Source: Microcoleus sp. FACHB-61 (GTDB taxonomy: Bacteria > Cyanobacteriota > Cyanobacteriia > Cyanobacteriales > Microcoleaceae). Taken from it: a stretch of 64,000 nt of DNA. The notes under the pieces are model-generated. The model saw only the letters and a program-made list of their open reading frames with translations. It was not told the DNA's origin and did no database searches. How positions within the stretch are numbered: the stretch's first letter is position 1; every line of letters starts with the position of its first letter. The stretch is from positions 84,977 to 148,976 of the forward strand of contig JACJNY010000067.1 in assembly GCA_014695295.1 (NCBI GenBank), read 5' to 3'. Shown here in pieces: positions 18,827-27,051 of the stretch. The position numbers and the translations under genes are program-made.

Positions 18827-19762
18827 TCAGGAAAATCTCTGTAACCGATCTGTCAAATCTGACACACTGGCCAACTCTAAGACGGCCTCTCCTAAATTCT
18901 CTAATTGTTCAGCGGATAACTGACTGATGCGAGTTTGAATCTCCGACGACAACGGGCCGACACGGCGCTCCAACAGCCGCATAACTAATTCCAACTTTCC
19001 TTGTTTGATGCCTTGTTCGATGCCTTGTTCGATGCCTTGTTCTCTCCCGATTCTGGTAGCTTTGGTAATTGCACCGCGCTGGTCTTGAATAAAAATTTCT
19101 CGCCTTTCTAAATCTTCCAATTCATCAGGGTCGAGATTCGCTTCATTCGCGATTGCAAAAGCCTGTCGGAGTTCCGGCACATTTCCCAACTCTTCGGGAA
19201 CAGACCTTAAAATTTGAGCGCTTTTCATGAAATATATCCACTTATCTGTCAGCGTTTCTAACTCCTGTAATGTCTTGTCAAATTTTGGCAACTCAACAAA
19301 CACAAGTTCAAATTCATCAGCTAGATAGTCTGTTAAAAAAGTTTTTTCTTTGAACACAAAGCGCGAAATCACTGTTTCCAGGTGATCAAACATTTGAAAA
19401 TCGGTAATCGTCAGAGCAATCACAGGGTTTAACAAGCTGTAACGGCTTCCTGTGGTTAGCTGCATCGAATAAGCTTTAGTGGCATTGTATAAAATCCGCT
19501 TCTCGAATGACTCTACATTCAATACTTGCATTTCAATAATTACCGTCTTGTTTCCATCAATTTTAGCTTTGACATCCAAGTAAGTATCTTTGACTCCTTT
19601 AATTTTGGGAGCTAAATAAGGGTCGATAATTTCTAAATCTTCGATGACTGGCTGTGCTTCGTAGAGAAGGGCATTCAAGAAACTAATCAAAATGTCCTTA
19701 CTCTCAGCAGAGCCGAAGATTTTTTTAAAGGCAAAGTCGGTTTTGGGGTTAATAAAATTCAT
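18827..19762 (-). CDS. Rpn-family recombination-promoting nuclease / PD-(D/E)xK transposase-like
   Basis: The 311 residues start with NPKTDFAFKKIFGS, the hallmark of this family, followed by KDILISFLNALL, IIDPYLAPKIKGVKDTYLDVKAKIDGNKTVIIEMQVLN (the D...E-x-Q nuclease core) and FEKRILYNATKAYS. Members related to E. coli RpnA cut DNA and promote recA-independent recombination; most are uncharacterised. Residues about 235-247 repeat EQGI four times (GIEQGIEQGIKQG), a tract that often varies in length, followed by a DUF4351-type tail (LVMRLLERRVGPL ... LSAEQLENLGEAVLE). It appears intact. It is not flanked by inverted repeats, so I do not call an insertion sequence. Confidence 0.88.
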   Translation of the reverse strand: MNFINPKTDFAFKKIFGSAESKDILISFLNALLYEAQPVIEDLEIIDPYLAPKIKGVKDTYLDVKAKIDGNKTVIIEMQVLNVESFEKRILYNATKAYSMQLTTGSRYSLLNPVIALTITDFQMFDHLETVISRFVFKEKTFLTDYLADEFELVFVELPKFDKTLQELETLTDKWIYFMKSAQILRSVPEELGNVPELRQAFAIANEANLDPDELEDLERREIFIQDQRGAITKATRIGREQGIEQGIEQGIKQGKLELVMRLLERRVGPLSSEIQTRISQLSAEQLENLGEAVLELASVSDLTDRLQRFS

Positions 19763-19962
19763 GGCTTTTTCAATTTATTAAAGGTTAAGAGGTTGAGATT
19801 AGAGTTATTTAATTATTTAACTATCATACAATCTTGTAGTTTGGGTTCGCGGACGATCGCCCCAACCGACATCACCCCAATACGGATGCAAGCCGACAGC
19901 AGCCGCCCAGAGCAATCATGGCTTAGACAAAAGTGCCAGCCCCCAGTCCGCCCCTCTGGAGT

Positions 19963-20002
19963 CAATCTAAAATCTAAAATCTAAAATCTAAAATCTAAAA
20001 TC
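19963..20002. repeat. TAAAATC heptamer array (complement of GATTTTA)
   Basis: About five tandem heptamers in the 347-bp divergent gap between the Rpn gene and the VIT-vWA gene. Nothing else recognisable lies in that gap. Confidence 0.9.
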
Positions 20003-20109
20003 GACCCTACCCCCTCAGTCATTTTTCCCAAAAAGCTAACTCAGGAACGTTTCGCCAACGGTAAGGTCATGGTAGACAAAGCTCCTCAAGTCTGCTAAAA
20101 AAAACAGCT

Positions 20110-22761
20110 ATGAAGTTTGTCTGCGTTCTCTCCCCCCAACAATTGCTTTCTGCTGGTATCGCATTGCTCGCAGCGATCGAGTGTGGCGCGTGGCTCGCTC
20201 CAAATGCGGCGCGGGCAAAAGCTGCGGGGGAAAATTATTCGTCTCTGTCGCCGAAAATCCTCGCTAGTAACAACGATGTTAAGTGCAATGGGGCGCGATC
20301 GCCACAAAATCGGTGTCCAGTCGGCGGTTTGTTCGTCAAAACTCAAAATACAGCCAGAGAACAAGTCTTTCCTCTCAAGCAGACTGAAGTTAAAGCCAAA
20401 ATTGCTGGCAATATTTCGCGTGTCGAAGTTGTTCAGAAGTTTGAGAATCCTTTTCCCGAATCTTTAGAAGCTGTTTATGTATTTCCTTTGCCCGACGAAG
20501 CGGCGGTGGATGATATGGAAATTAAAATAGGCGATCGCACTATTAAAGCTGATATCAAACTCCGCGAGGAAGCTTTAGAAATTTACGAACAAGCCAGACA
20601 GCAAGGCCGGACTGCGGGTTTGTTGGAACAAGAACGCGACAATATTTTTACTCAGTCTCTGGCGAATATCAAGCCGGGAGAAAAAATTGAAGTTACGATT
20701 CGCTATACGGAAAGTCTCAAGTTTGCCGGTGGCGATTACGAATTTGTGTTTCCAATGGTGGTTGGGCCGCGCTATATTTCGGGAAATCTGACCCCCCCCA
20801 ACCCCCCCTTACCAAGGAAGGGCGATAGTTCTGAGTCTCCAGGGGCGAGAAATACCACCCCCCCCAACCCCCCCTTAGTAAGGGGGGGCAATTCTCAATC
20901 CCCCCCCTTAGTAAGGGGGGGCGATTCTCAATCCCCCCCCTTAGCAAGGGGGGGGCAGGGGGGGGTTAATACCGATGCCGATCGCATTAACCCGCCTGTC
21001 TTGCCTCCGGGAACGATCTCGGGTCACAATATCGCTGTTTCGGTAGAAATAGATGCCGGAGTTGCGATCGGCGATGTCCGCTCTACTTCCCATCAAATTA
21101 CAACTGACCGCAGCGGCAATATTGTGCAAGTCCAATTAGCCAATTCTGACAAAATTCCCAATAAAGATTTAATTTTGCGCTATCGAGTGGCGGGCGAAAA
21201 TACGCGCTCAACTGTCTTGACTCAATCGGACAAGCGGGGCGGTCATTTTGCTACTTATTTGATTCCGGCATTAAATTACAAAACTAATGAAATTGTACCT
21301 AAAGATGTCGTGTTTTTGATGGATACTTCCGGTTCTCAACAGGGCGAACCGCTGGCAAGATCTAAGGAGTTGATGCGCCGCTTCATTCAAGGGCTGAATC
21401 CCAACGATACTTTTACTATTATTGATTTTGCCAATACTGCGCAAGCGCTTTCAACTACTCCTTTAGCGAATACTGCGGAAAATCGACAAAGGGCAATTAA
21501 TTATATTGACAAGTTGCAGGCTAACGGAGGCAGTGAACTGCTTAACGGCATTCAAGCAGTGAGGAATTTTCCGGCGGCAACGGAAAGGCTGCGGAGTATT
21601 GTACTAATTACTGACGGTTACATTGGTAATGAAAATGAAGTGCTGGCGCTGGTTCAGCAGAGTCTGAAACCGGGAAATCGACTTTATAGTTTTGGTGTCG
21701 GCGGTTCGGTGAATCGGTTTTTGCTCAACCGTTTGGCAGAAGTGGGAAGAGGCACGTGTCAAGTAATTCGTCAAGATGAACCGTCAGCAGAAGCAGCAGA
21801 AAAGTTTTTTAGTCAAATTAATAGTCCGGTATTGACTAATATTCAAATTAGTTGGGAAGGAGTGGGGGAAAAACCGGAGATTTATCCGATCGCTGCGCCG
21901 GATTTGTTTGCGAGTCAGCCGCTGGTTTTGTTTGGCAAAAAGACCGATCGAGCTAACGGCCAACTTCGCATCCGCGGCACTCTTGCAGGCGGCAAAGCTT
22001 ACGAGCAAGTTTTACCTGTCAATTTTGCTCAATCCGGCGGGCGGCAGCGGGAGTCAACTTCAGTCGCAGCAACCGCTACGGATTTTGGCAATCCGGCGGT
22101 AGCTCAACTTTGGGGTCGATCGCGCATTAAAGATTTAATGAATCAAATGTTTGGCGGCGAGACTAAATCTCTGGTGGAAGCTGTGACTAATACTGCTCTG
22201 ACTTATCGCTTGCTGTCGGAATACACGGCTTTTGTGGCTGTGAGCGAAGAAGTCCGAGTCGAACCAGATGGATCTCGTCGTCGCGTGCAAGTGCCTGTAG
22301 AACTGCCGCAGGGTGTCAGCTATGAAGGTATTTTCGAGTCTGGAGGGGCGGAGCCAACTAGAGGCGGCACTCGCAGCGTTACCTCGAATCGCAACTCGGC
22401 ACCGATGAGTCCAGCTCCTGCTATAGTGCCGCAGCAAGGTAACAGCCAATTGCAACCCCAGAAGCCTTTGGCTTCTCGCTGGCAAGTAGTTAGCGCTGAA
22501 GGGTTGGATGCCGGGGCGATCGCCGCTTTGACTCAATACCTGCAATCGGTTAATCTCCCGGCGGGGGTTAGCGGTGAAACGGTGTGGGAGTTATCGGTAC
22601 AAGACGGCCGCGTTGCCCGACTGGCGATCGACACTCAAACCTCGACGCTGCAAGCAACAGACGCCGTAGAGACTCTCAAGAAAGCCTTGAGTTCCTGGCA
22701 ACCTCCCGCAGGATTCAAGGGTACGCTGCGCCTGAAGTTGCAAATTACGGTCGATCGTTAA
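20110..22761 (+). CDS. Secreted VIT and von Willebrand factor A domain protein
   Basis: The 883-residue protein resembles bacterial relatives of inter-alpha-trypsin inhibitor heavy chains. After a signal peptide (about 1-38, ending near ARAKAAG) comes the VIT domain (about 85-225: VFPLKQTEVKAKIAGNISRV, FPLPDEAAVDDMEIKIGDR, QGRTAGLLEQERDNIFTQS). The vWA domain starts about 398 with MDTSGSQQGEP (metal-site Asp405) and VLITDGYIGNE. The C-terminus has a proline/serine linker and a small beta domain. It is probably periplasmic or outer-surface; the family's role is unclear. Residues about 228-287 are unusual: four PPLVRGG-like repeats translated from a palindromic DNA repeat inserted in frame between VIT and vWA domains. 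Confidence 0.9.
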   Translation: MKFVCVLSPQQLLSAGIALLAAIECGAWLAPNAARAKAAGENYSSLSPKILASNNDVKCNGARSPQNRCPVGGLFVKTQNTAREQVFPLKQTEVKAKIAGNISRVEVVQKFENPFPESLEAVYVFPLPDEAAVDDMEIKIGDRTIKADIKLREEALEIYEQARQQGRTAGLLEQERDNIFTQSLANIKPGEKIEVTIRYTESLKFAGGDYEFVFPMVVGPRYISGNLTPPNPPLPRKGDSSESPGARNTTPPNPPLVRGGNSQSPPLVRGGDSQSPPLARGGQGGVNTDADRINPPVLPPGTISGHNIAVSVEIDAGVAIGDVRSTSHQITTDRSGNIVQVQLANSDKIPNKDLILRYRVAGENTRSTVLTQSDKRGGHFATYLIPALNYKTNEIVPKDVVFLMDTSGSQQGEPLARSKELMRRFIQGLNPNDTFTIIDFANTAQALSTTPLANTAENRQRAINYIDKLQANGGSELLNGIQAVRNFPAATERLRSIVLITDGYIGNENEVLALVQQSLKPGNRLYSFGVGGSVNRFLLNRLAEVGRGTCQVIRQDEPSAEAAEKFFSQINSPVLTNIQISWEGVGEKPEIYPIAAPDLFASQPLVLFGKKTDRANGQLRIRGTLAGGKAYEQVLPVNFAQSGGRQRESTSVAATATDFGNPAVAQLWGRSRIKDLMNQMFGGETKSLVEAVTNTALTYRLLSEYTAFVAVSEEVRVEPDGSRRRVQVPVELPQGVSYEGIFESGGAEPTRGGTRSVTSNRNSAPMSPAPAIVPQQGNSQLQPQKPLASRWQVVSAEGLDAGAIAALTQYLQSVNLPAGVSGETVWELSVQDGRVARLAIDTQTSTLQATDAVETLKKALSSWQPPAGFKGTLRLKLQITVDR
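20793..20967. repeat. GC-rich palindromic repeat copies inside the VIT-vWA coding region
   Basis: Four units of the CCCCCCCTTAGTAAGGGGGGG type, each a hairpin, separated by CAATTCTCAATC-like spacers. The same core occurs at 46226-46262 inside the CHAT gene and in the intergenic elements at 44035-44116 and 47809-47889. All units here keep the reading frame and translate as P/L/R/G-rich PPLVRGG motifs. Confidence 0.85.
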
Positions 22762-23014
22762 GCAATGAGTATTTATGTCAAAAAACATTAACTTTTAATT
22801 CAAAAATACCGAAAGCGCGATCGCTACCCCGAGGAAGATATAAAATCTTTATTAAGAGAGTGCCTTTAAACAGAAAGTGATGTTAATGGGATTTCTACCG
22901 TTTGAGGCAAACGCTGAAACAGTCTAATTTCTCAAACAGTCTAATTTCTGAAAAAACCTTAAGAGTAAAGATTTCTCGATCGAAACCCCCCAATCATAGA
23001 AGGTATCACGCCCT

Positions 23015-23914
23015 ATGGAAGTTAGCGAACTGCTCAACAATTACGAAAAAGGAGAAAGAGACTTTACTGGAGCCGACCTCAGCGGGGCAAACCTGAGCGG
23101 AGCAATCTTAATCGGAGTCAACCTTTCGCGAGCTAATCTTTCCGGGGCGAACCTCAGTAGAGCATTTCTTACCAAAGCAACACTCAAAGGTGCACTGCTG
23201 CACAGAACAAATCTGAGTTTTGCCAAAATGGGTGAAACCAAACTCTCAGGCGCAGATTTGACAAAAGCCAATTTGAGCGGAGCTTTTTTGGTAAAAGCAA
23301 AAATGCCGAGGGTAAAGTTAAGCGGGGCAACTTTAACGGGCGCAAACCTGCGCGGTGCTGTGTTGTGGAATGCCAATTTGTGCAGCGCCGACTTGCAATT
23401 AGTTAACTTGCTGGGCGCGAATCTGACGGGAGCTAATTTTAAGTGGGCAAACCTTTACGGTGCAAGGCTCAATAGTGCAAAACTTTTTGGAGCTCAATTA
23501 ACCGGAGTCAGTCTGCGGCGAGCGCAGTTGACAGGGGTGAATCTTTGCGGTGCAGATTTGAGCGGCGTCAACGTGAGCGAAGCTAAACTGATGGGAGCTA
23601 ATTTGGAAGGCTCGAATTTGGCGGGGGCGAATTTCAGCGCGGCTCAGTTGCGGGGGGTGAAGTTAGCGGGAGCAAACTTAACCGGGGCTAAGTTGAGGGG
23701 AAGTTGTTTGAGAGGAGCAAATCTGAATTGGGCAAAGCTGTGTCAAGCAGATTTGATTGCAGCAGATTTGAGCGAGGCGACGTTAATAGGAGCTAATTTA
23801 GATAATGCTTTGTTGGCGGGAGCTATTTTGCCGGAATCTACTAGGCGCTATTTTTCCTTAGCTGGGGCGGGCCAAGTCAATTCTTGGGAAGTTAATGAGA
23901 TTTCAAATGGGTAA
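23015..23914 (+). CDS. Pentapeptide repeat protein
   Basis: Nearly all of the 299 residues are A(D/N)LSx-type pentapeptide repeats, from ADLSGANLSGAIL at about residue 20 to ANLDNALLAGAIL at about 272, more than 45 units in a run. Such proteins fold into a right-handed square beta helix. The short N-terminal helix (MEVSELLNNYEKGERDFTG) is typical of cyanobacterial members. No signal peptide is seen, so it is probably cytoplasmic. The functions of these proteins in cyanobacteria are mostly unknown; a few elsewhere mimic DNA or bind gyrase. It is a single gene 250 bp after the VIT-vWA gene. Confidence 0.93.
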   Translation: MEVSELLNNYEKGERDFTGADLSGANLSGAILIGVNLSRANLSGANLSRAFLTKATLKGALLHRTNLSFAKMGETKLSGADLTKANLSGAFLVKAKMPRVKLSGATLTGANLRGAVLWNANLCSADLQLVNLLGANLTGANFKWANLYGARLNSAKLFGAQLTGVSLRRAQLTGVNLCGADLSGVNVSEAKLMGANLEGSNLAGANFSAAQLRGVKLAGANLTGAKLRGSCLRGANLNWAKLCQADLIAADLSEATLIGANLDNALLAGAILPESTRRYFSLAGAGQVNSWEVNEISNG

Positions 23915-24254
23915 GGGGGAATGGGGAATGGGAAATTGTTGGTTCTCACCCAATGAAAACTAAAAACTAATATCTATTTAAAAAAGTATTGCTACAATCC
24001 TCAATATTATACGAATTTAGTTGGCGATCGCCCTCGCCCACAAAGAAACCGGGCTTTTTAACTTTTATAGAGGCTTTTAACCGCGTGTATTTGGGTTAAA
24101 AAACCAAGGTGATGGACACCCGTGCGATCGCGAACTAGAATTATTAAAAGTGGCAGATATCCGCGCCGTAGACGGCATTGCCCTGTCTCTACAAGGGACT
24201 GCGCTCAAAGTTTTCTGTTGAAATCAATTCTTTAATCTCAAATCTAAAATCGTT
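23915..24254. other. Intergenic gap with dispersed repeat fragments
   Basis: No gene is seen. Fragments of two dispersed repeat families are present: AAAGAAACCGGGCTTTTTAAC with a distant partial complement GGTTAAAAAACC (24045-24110), and a degenerate GACGGCATTGCCCTGTC palindrome near 24172-24188. Confidence 0.55.
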
Positions 24255-24575
24255 ATGACTGTTAATTTTGGGGTGGTGCTGGTAACTGCGGCATCGGAGG
24301 CGGAGGCGGAGAATCTCGCTAAAACTCTAGTTGAACACAAGCTGGCTGCTTGTGTGAGTTTGTCGCCAATTCGCTCTATTTATACTTGGCAAGGCGAGAT
24401 TCATGCCGAGTCAGAGTGGCAGTTGCTGATTAAAACTGATTTGGCTAAATTTGAGGCTTTAAAAACAAAAGTTCAGGAACTCCATTCCTATGAAGTTCCC
24501 GAAATTATTGCTATTCCTATTATCGCTGGCAGCCATGCTTATCTGAATTGGCTGGGACAATCTTTAAGTTTGTAG
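24255..24575 (+). CDS. cutA: Divalent-cation tolerance protein CutA
   Basis: The 106 residues match the CutA1 family over their full length: VVLVTAASEAEAENLAKTLVEHKLAACVS, SIYTWQGEIHAESEWQLLIKT, then LHSYEVPEIIAIPIIAGSHAYLNWL. CutA1 forms a very stable ferredoxin-like trimer. It was linked to copper tolerance in E. coli, but its role in cyanobacteria is not settled. The VEHKLAACVS cysteine, conserved in the family, is present. The gene is monocistronic and converges on the DUF2231 gene, with a small hairpin between them. Confidence 0.95.
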   Translation: MTVNFGVVLVTAASEAEAENLAKTLVEHKLAACVSLSPIRSIYTWQGEIHAESEWQLLIKTDLAKFEALKTKVQELHSYEVPEIIAIPIIAGSHAYLNWLGQSLSL

Positions 24576-24607
24576 TCAAGACTTTAGTCCTAAATTATCC
24601 AATGAAG

Positions 24608-24623
24608 AGGGACTGAAGTCCCT
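24608..24623. terminator. Small hairpin between convergent cutA and DUF2231 genes
   Basis: AGGGACT-GA-AGTCCCT. Its place between convergent genes suggests a shared terminator, but GGGACTGAAGTCCC-like palindromes are also a common cyanobacterial dispersed repeat. Confidence 0.4.
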
Positions 24624-24642
24624 ATTACAAATGGTCAGAAAC

Positions 24643-25182
24643 CTAGGAATTATGACTGCTAGGGCCGATGACGCCGATTTTGTGGCGAAAACTTAGTTCG
24701 CCGCCGAACCAGCCTGTAATGCCCAGCAAGGCTGCCACGACGATCGAAATTGCTAAACCTGTATATACGATCGGCTCAGCCGGATTTCCTTGTCGCAACA
24801 CCAGGTTAATCAGGGAAAGTACCATAACCGCCACATTGCCGCCCATGTGCAACCAACCGGCACTGCGCTCGCGCACTCTTTTAACTTTGAAAAAATCTAA
24901 AAAGCCCGTGATTGCGGCCAAAATCCCCGCAGCAAAACCGACACCGATCAGCCAAACCGAAGCTCTCGCCCAAAACGGATCGCTTGTCAGCCAATAACCG
25001 ATGTCCGTGCCGGCGGCTCCTACTAAAAAGGCTACCGGAAACAGTACGAGCACGGGGTGAAGCGGATGGCCTGCAATTGCAACTGAACTCGTTATGCCGG
25101 CGTCGCGATACTCTGTATCGTGACTTTCGAGAATCGGCGGAAGATTTGGATAGGGCGTACTATTTCTGGGATTTGTTTCCAT
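24643..25182 (-). CDS. DUF2231 membrane protein
   Basis: The 179-residue protein has the DUF2231 signature GHPLHPVLVLFPVAFLVGA followed by four membrane segments (about 43-65, 78-102, 110-135 and 143-168) with DFFKVKRVRERSAGWLHMGGNVAVM between helices two and three. The conserved histidines in GHPLHP and GWLHMGGN could bind heme or metal, but this is inference. The polar N-terminal 35 residues face the cytoplasm or are disordered. It starts 51 bp downstream of the 94-residue gene on the same strand and is likely co-transcribed with it. Confidence 0.88.
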   Translation of the reverse strand: METNPRNSTPYPNLPPILESHDTEYRDAGITSSVAIAGHPLHPVLVLFPVAFLVGAAGTDIGYWLTSDPFWARASVWLIGVGFAAGILAAITGFLDFFKVKRVRERSAGWLHMGGNVAVMVLSLINLVLRQGNPAEPIVYTGLAISIVVAALLGITGWFGGELSFRHKIGVIGPSSHNS

Positions 25183-25233
25183 GATTCCTACAGATAACTT
25201 TTGTACAACTAAGCCGTTTTTATTGGATTGAAC

Positions 25234-25518
25234 TTAATCCCAAACCCGCTCGCCATTTTCGTCAACGCGGGCCTGCCGAATTACGTCGGAAATTTCGTCT
25301 GCGTCTTTGACGTGGTGCAGGGCTTTCTTTTCCCCGTCCGGTTCTTCTACAATCACATAAGTTGGAACTGTAACAACATCTCCCGTGATGTCTGGCACGT
25401 GGTCTACCGCCAGTTGCTGGGCTTTTTCTTCGATGGTTTGCGGTTTGTCGGAAATGCGATCGCCCGGATTGGCACTGCGGTTAATATCTTTTTTCTCGTT
25501 CGGTTTGTCGATACTCAT
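25234..25518 (-). CDS. Small hydrophilic hypothetical protein
   Basis: The 94-residue product is very polar and probably disordered over its first 45 residues (KPNEKKDINRSANPGDRISD). The C-terminal half (VVTVPTYVIVEEPDGEKKALHHVKDADEISDVIRQARV) could form a small alpha/beta unit. I do not recognise a family. It lies just upstream of the DUF2231 gene on the same strand, which suggests a shared transcript. Composition and codon use look like a real gene, and the ATG at 25518 is preceded by GAGAGG. Confidence 0.6.
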   Translation of the reverse strand: MSIDKPNEKKDINRSANPGDRISDKPQTIEEKAQQLAVDHVPDITGDVVTVPTYVIVEEPDGEKKALHHVKDADEISDVIRQARVDENGERVWD

Positions 25519-25735
25519 AAAACCTCTCTGGTGTTTCTAATTTTTTGGCTGGTACTGACTGTAATTCCTACTATTGAACGAAAAATCTACCTGCAGAAAC
25601 ATCTCCCGAGGGGTGGAAGTTTTAGTTATGCCGATCGCAGGCAGCCTCTTCCTGTAGGTAGAGGTTTTTTGTCTTGTTCCGAAAAAACCTAAGGTAAAAT
25701 CTAAGCATGATATTTTCCTTCCCTTTGAGTTGCCC

Positions 25736-27001
25736 ATGAAAAGTTACGATTGGATTGTTGTCGGCGGCGGCATTACGGGTGCGTCACTGAGTTACGAACT
25801 GGCAAAAAAAGGTTTTGCTGTGCTGCTTTTGGAACGAGATGCTACCCTGCAAAATGCTACTCGTTTTAGTTACGGCGGCTTGGCTTATTGGTCTGGCACG
25901 ACTGATTTAACTCGTCAATTGTGTGGGGAAGGTATCGAACGCCACCGCAATTTATCGGCCCAATTAGATGCTGATACTGAGTTTCGCGAGTTGGATTTGT
26001 TGCTGACAATTGATGCGGGCGATGATGCCGAAAAAGCGGCAGCTAATTATGCGCATTTTGCCATTCCTCCGCAGCTTTTGAGTGTTGCAGAAGCTGGCGA
26101 TTTGGAACCTTTGCTGGATAAAAGCAATCTCGCCGGAGCTCTGACTGTGCGTCACGGTCACATTTCGCCGACTTCCACAAATAAAGCTTATTGTCAAGGG
26201 TTTCTGCGGTTGGGAGGAACTATAGAATTTGCTGAAGTAATTGGGTTTATAGAAGAGGGAAATCGGATTTCGGGAGTCAAGACGGCGCAGGGAATTTATA
26301 GCTGTGAAAATGCTGTTGTTTGTGCTGGAGGTTGGAGTCGGAGTTTGCTGAAGCTGGCTGGTATTTCTGTGGGAGTTTATTTTAGTCGCGCGGAGATTTT
26401 GGAAACTGCACCTGTGGATTTGAAACTCAGGACTTTTGTGATGCCTGCGCTATTAAAACGTTTTGAATTGGAAGCTGAATCGAGTAGAATTGAGGTGGAT
26501 TTTCTGTGGGATGAACCGGGTAAAGAATTGCTGTCGCCGATTTTAGATCCGGGTGCAATTCAGTTTAATGATGGGAGTTTGCGGATCGGGCAATTGTCTC
26601 GCACTTTGAGCGATTTGAATGCTAAAGTCGATCGCGAAACCAGCGAAAGGGCAATTCGTGCAGGAATCGGCAAGGTTTTGCCAGCTTTGGCAGGTTTACC
26701 TGCAACTTGGCACGATTGTATTGTGGCATTTAGCGCTGATAAATTGCCCGTAGTGGGGCCCATTGGATCTCGCCCTGGATTGCACGTTTTTTCGGGCCTC
26801 AGCAATCCTTTGGCTATTGTACCTGCTGTGGGAGAGCGATTTGCAAATTGGGCGACGGGAGAAAAAGATTGGGCGATCGAACTTTTGTCTCCCGATCGAT
26901 TTATAGCAGAAGGAAGAAGGAAGAAGGAAGAAGGAAGAAGGAAGAAGGAAGAAGGAAGAAGGAAGAAGGAAGAAGGAAGAAGGAAGAAGGAAGAAGGATA
27001 G
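25736..27001 (+). CDS. FAD-dependent oxidoreductase (DAO family) with a repeat-encoded tail
   Basis: The product is about 421 residues. The N-terminal Rossmann motif DWIVVGGGITGASLSYELAKKGFAVLLLERD binds FAD. GGLAYWSG, CENAVVCAGGWSRSLLKLAG and the C-terminal PVVGPIGSRPGLHVFSGLSNPLAIVPAVGE fit the D-amino-acid-oxidase/glycine-oxidase superfamily, so it probably oxidises an amine or amino acid; the substrate is unknown. The ATG at 25736 is chosen over a TTG two codons earlier. The last 29 residues are RRKKEEG repeated four times, read from a GGAAGAA heptamer array; three heptamers make seven codons, so any frame stays open. Without the array the protein would end near residue 392, the usual length. 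Confidence 0.88.
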   Translation: MKSYDWIVVGGGITGASLSYELAKKGFAVLLLERDATLQNATRFSYGGLAYWSGTTDLTRQLCGEGIERHRNLSAQLDADTEFRELDLLLTIDAGDDAEKAAANYAHFAIPPQLLSVAEAGDLEPLLDKSNLAGALTVRHGHISPTSTNKAYCQGFLRLGGTIEFAEVIGFIEEGNRISGVKTAQGIYSCENAVVCAGGWSRSLLKLAGISVGVYFSRAEILETAPVDLKLRTFVMPALLKRFELEAESSRIEVDFLWDEPGKELLSPILDPGAIQFNDGSLRIGQLSRTLSDLNAKVDRETSERAIRAGIGKVLPALAGLPATWHDCIVAFSADKLPVVGPIGSRPGLHVFSGLSNPLAIVPAVGERFANWATGEKDWAIELLSPDRFIAEGRRKKEEGRRKKEEGRRKKEEGRRKKEEG

Positions 27002-27051
27002 ATGACTACTGACTAATGACTAATGACTAATGACTAATGACTAATGACTAA
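26908..27051. repeat. GGAAGAA heptamer array followed by a GACTAAT heptamer array
   Basis: About 13 GGAAGAA heptamers (26908-26998) encode the tail of the FAD oxidoreductase. After its TAG stop come about six GACTAAT heptamers (27004-27051), which encode the last residues and stop of the opposite-strand receiver-kinase gene. Two genes thus end in one pair of arrays. Confidence 0.92.

Noticed and set aside
18827..19762. Complete insertion sequence around the Rpn-type gene
   Set aside because: No terminal inverted repeats or target duplication are seen, and proteins of this family commonly stand alone in cyanobacterial chromosomes.
23041..23376. Minus-strand frame opposite the pentapeptide gene
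   Set aside because: It is a mirror of the repeat structure; the plus-strand pentapeptide pattern is unmistakable.
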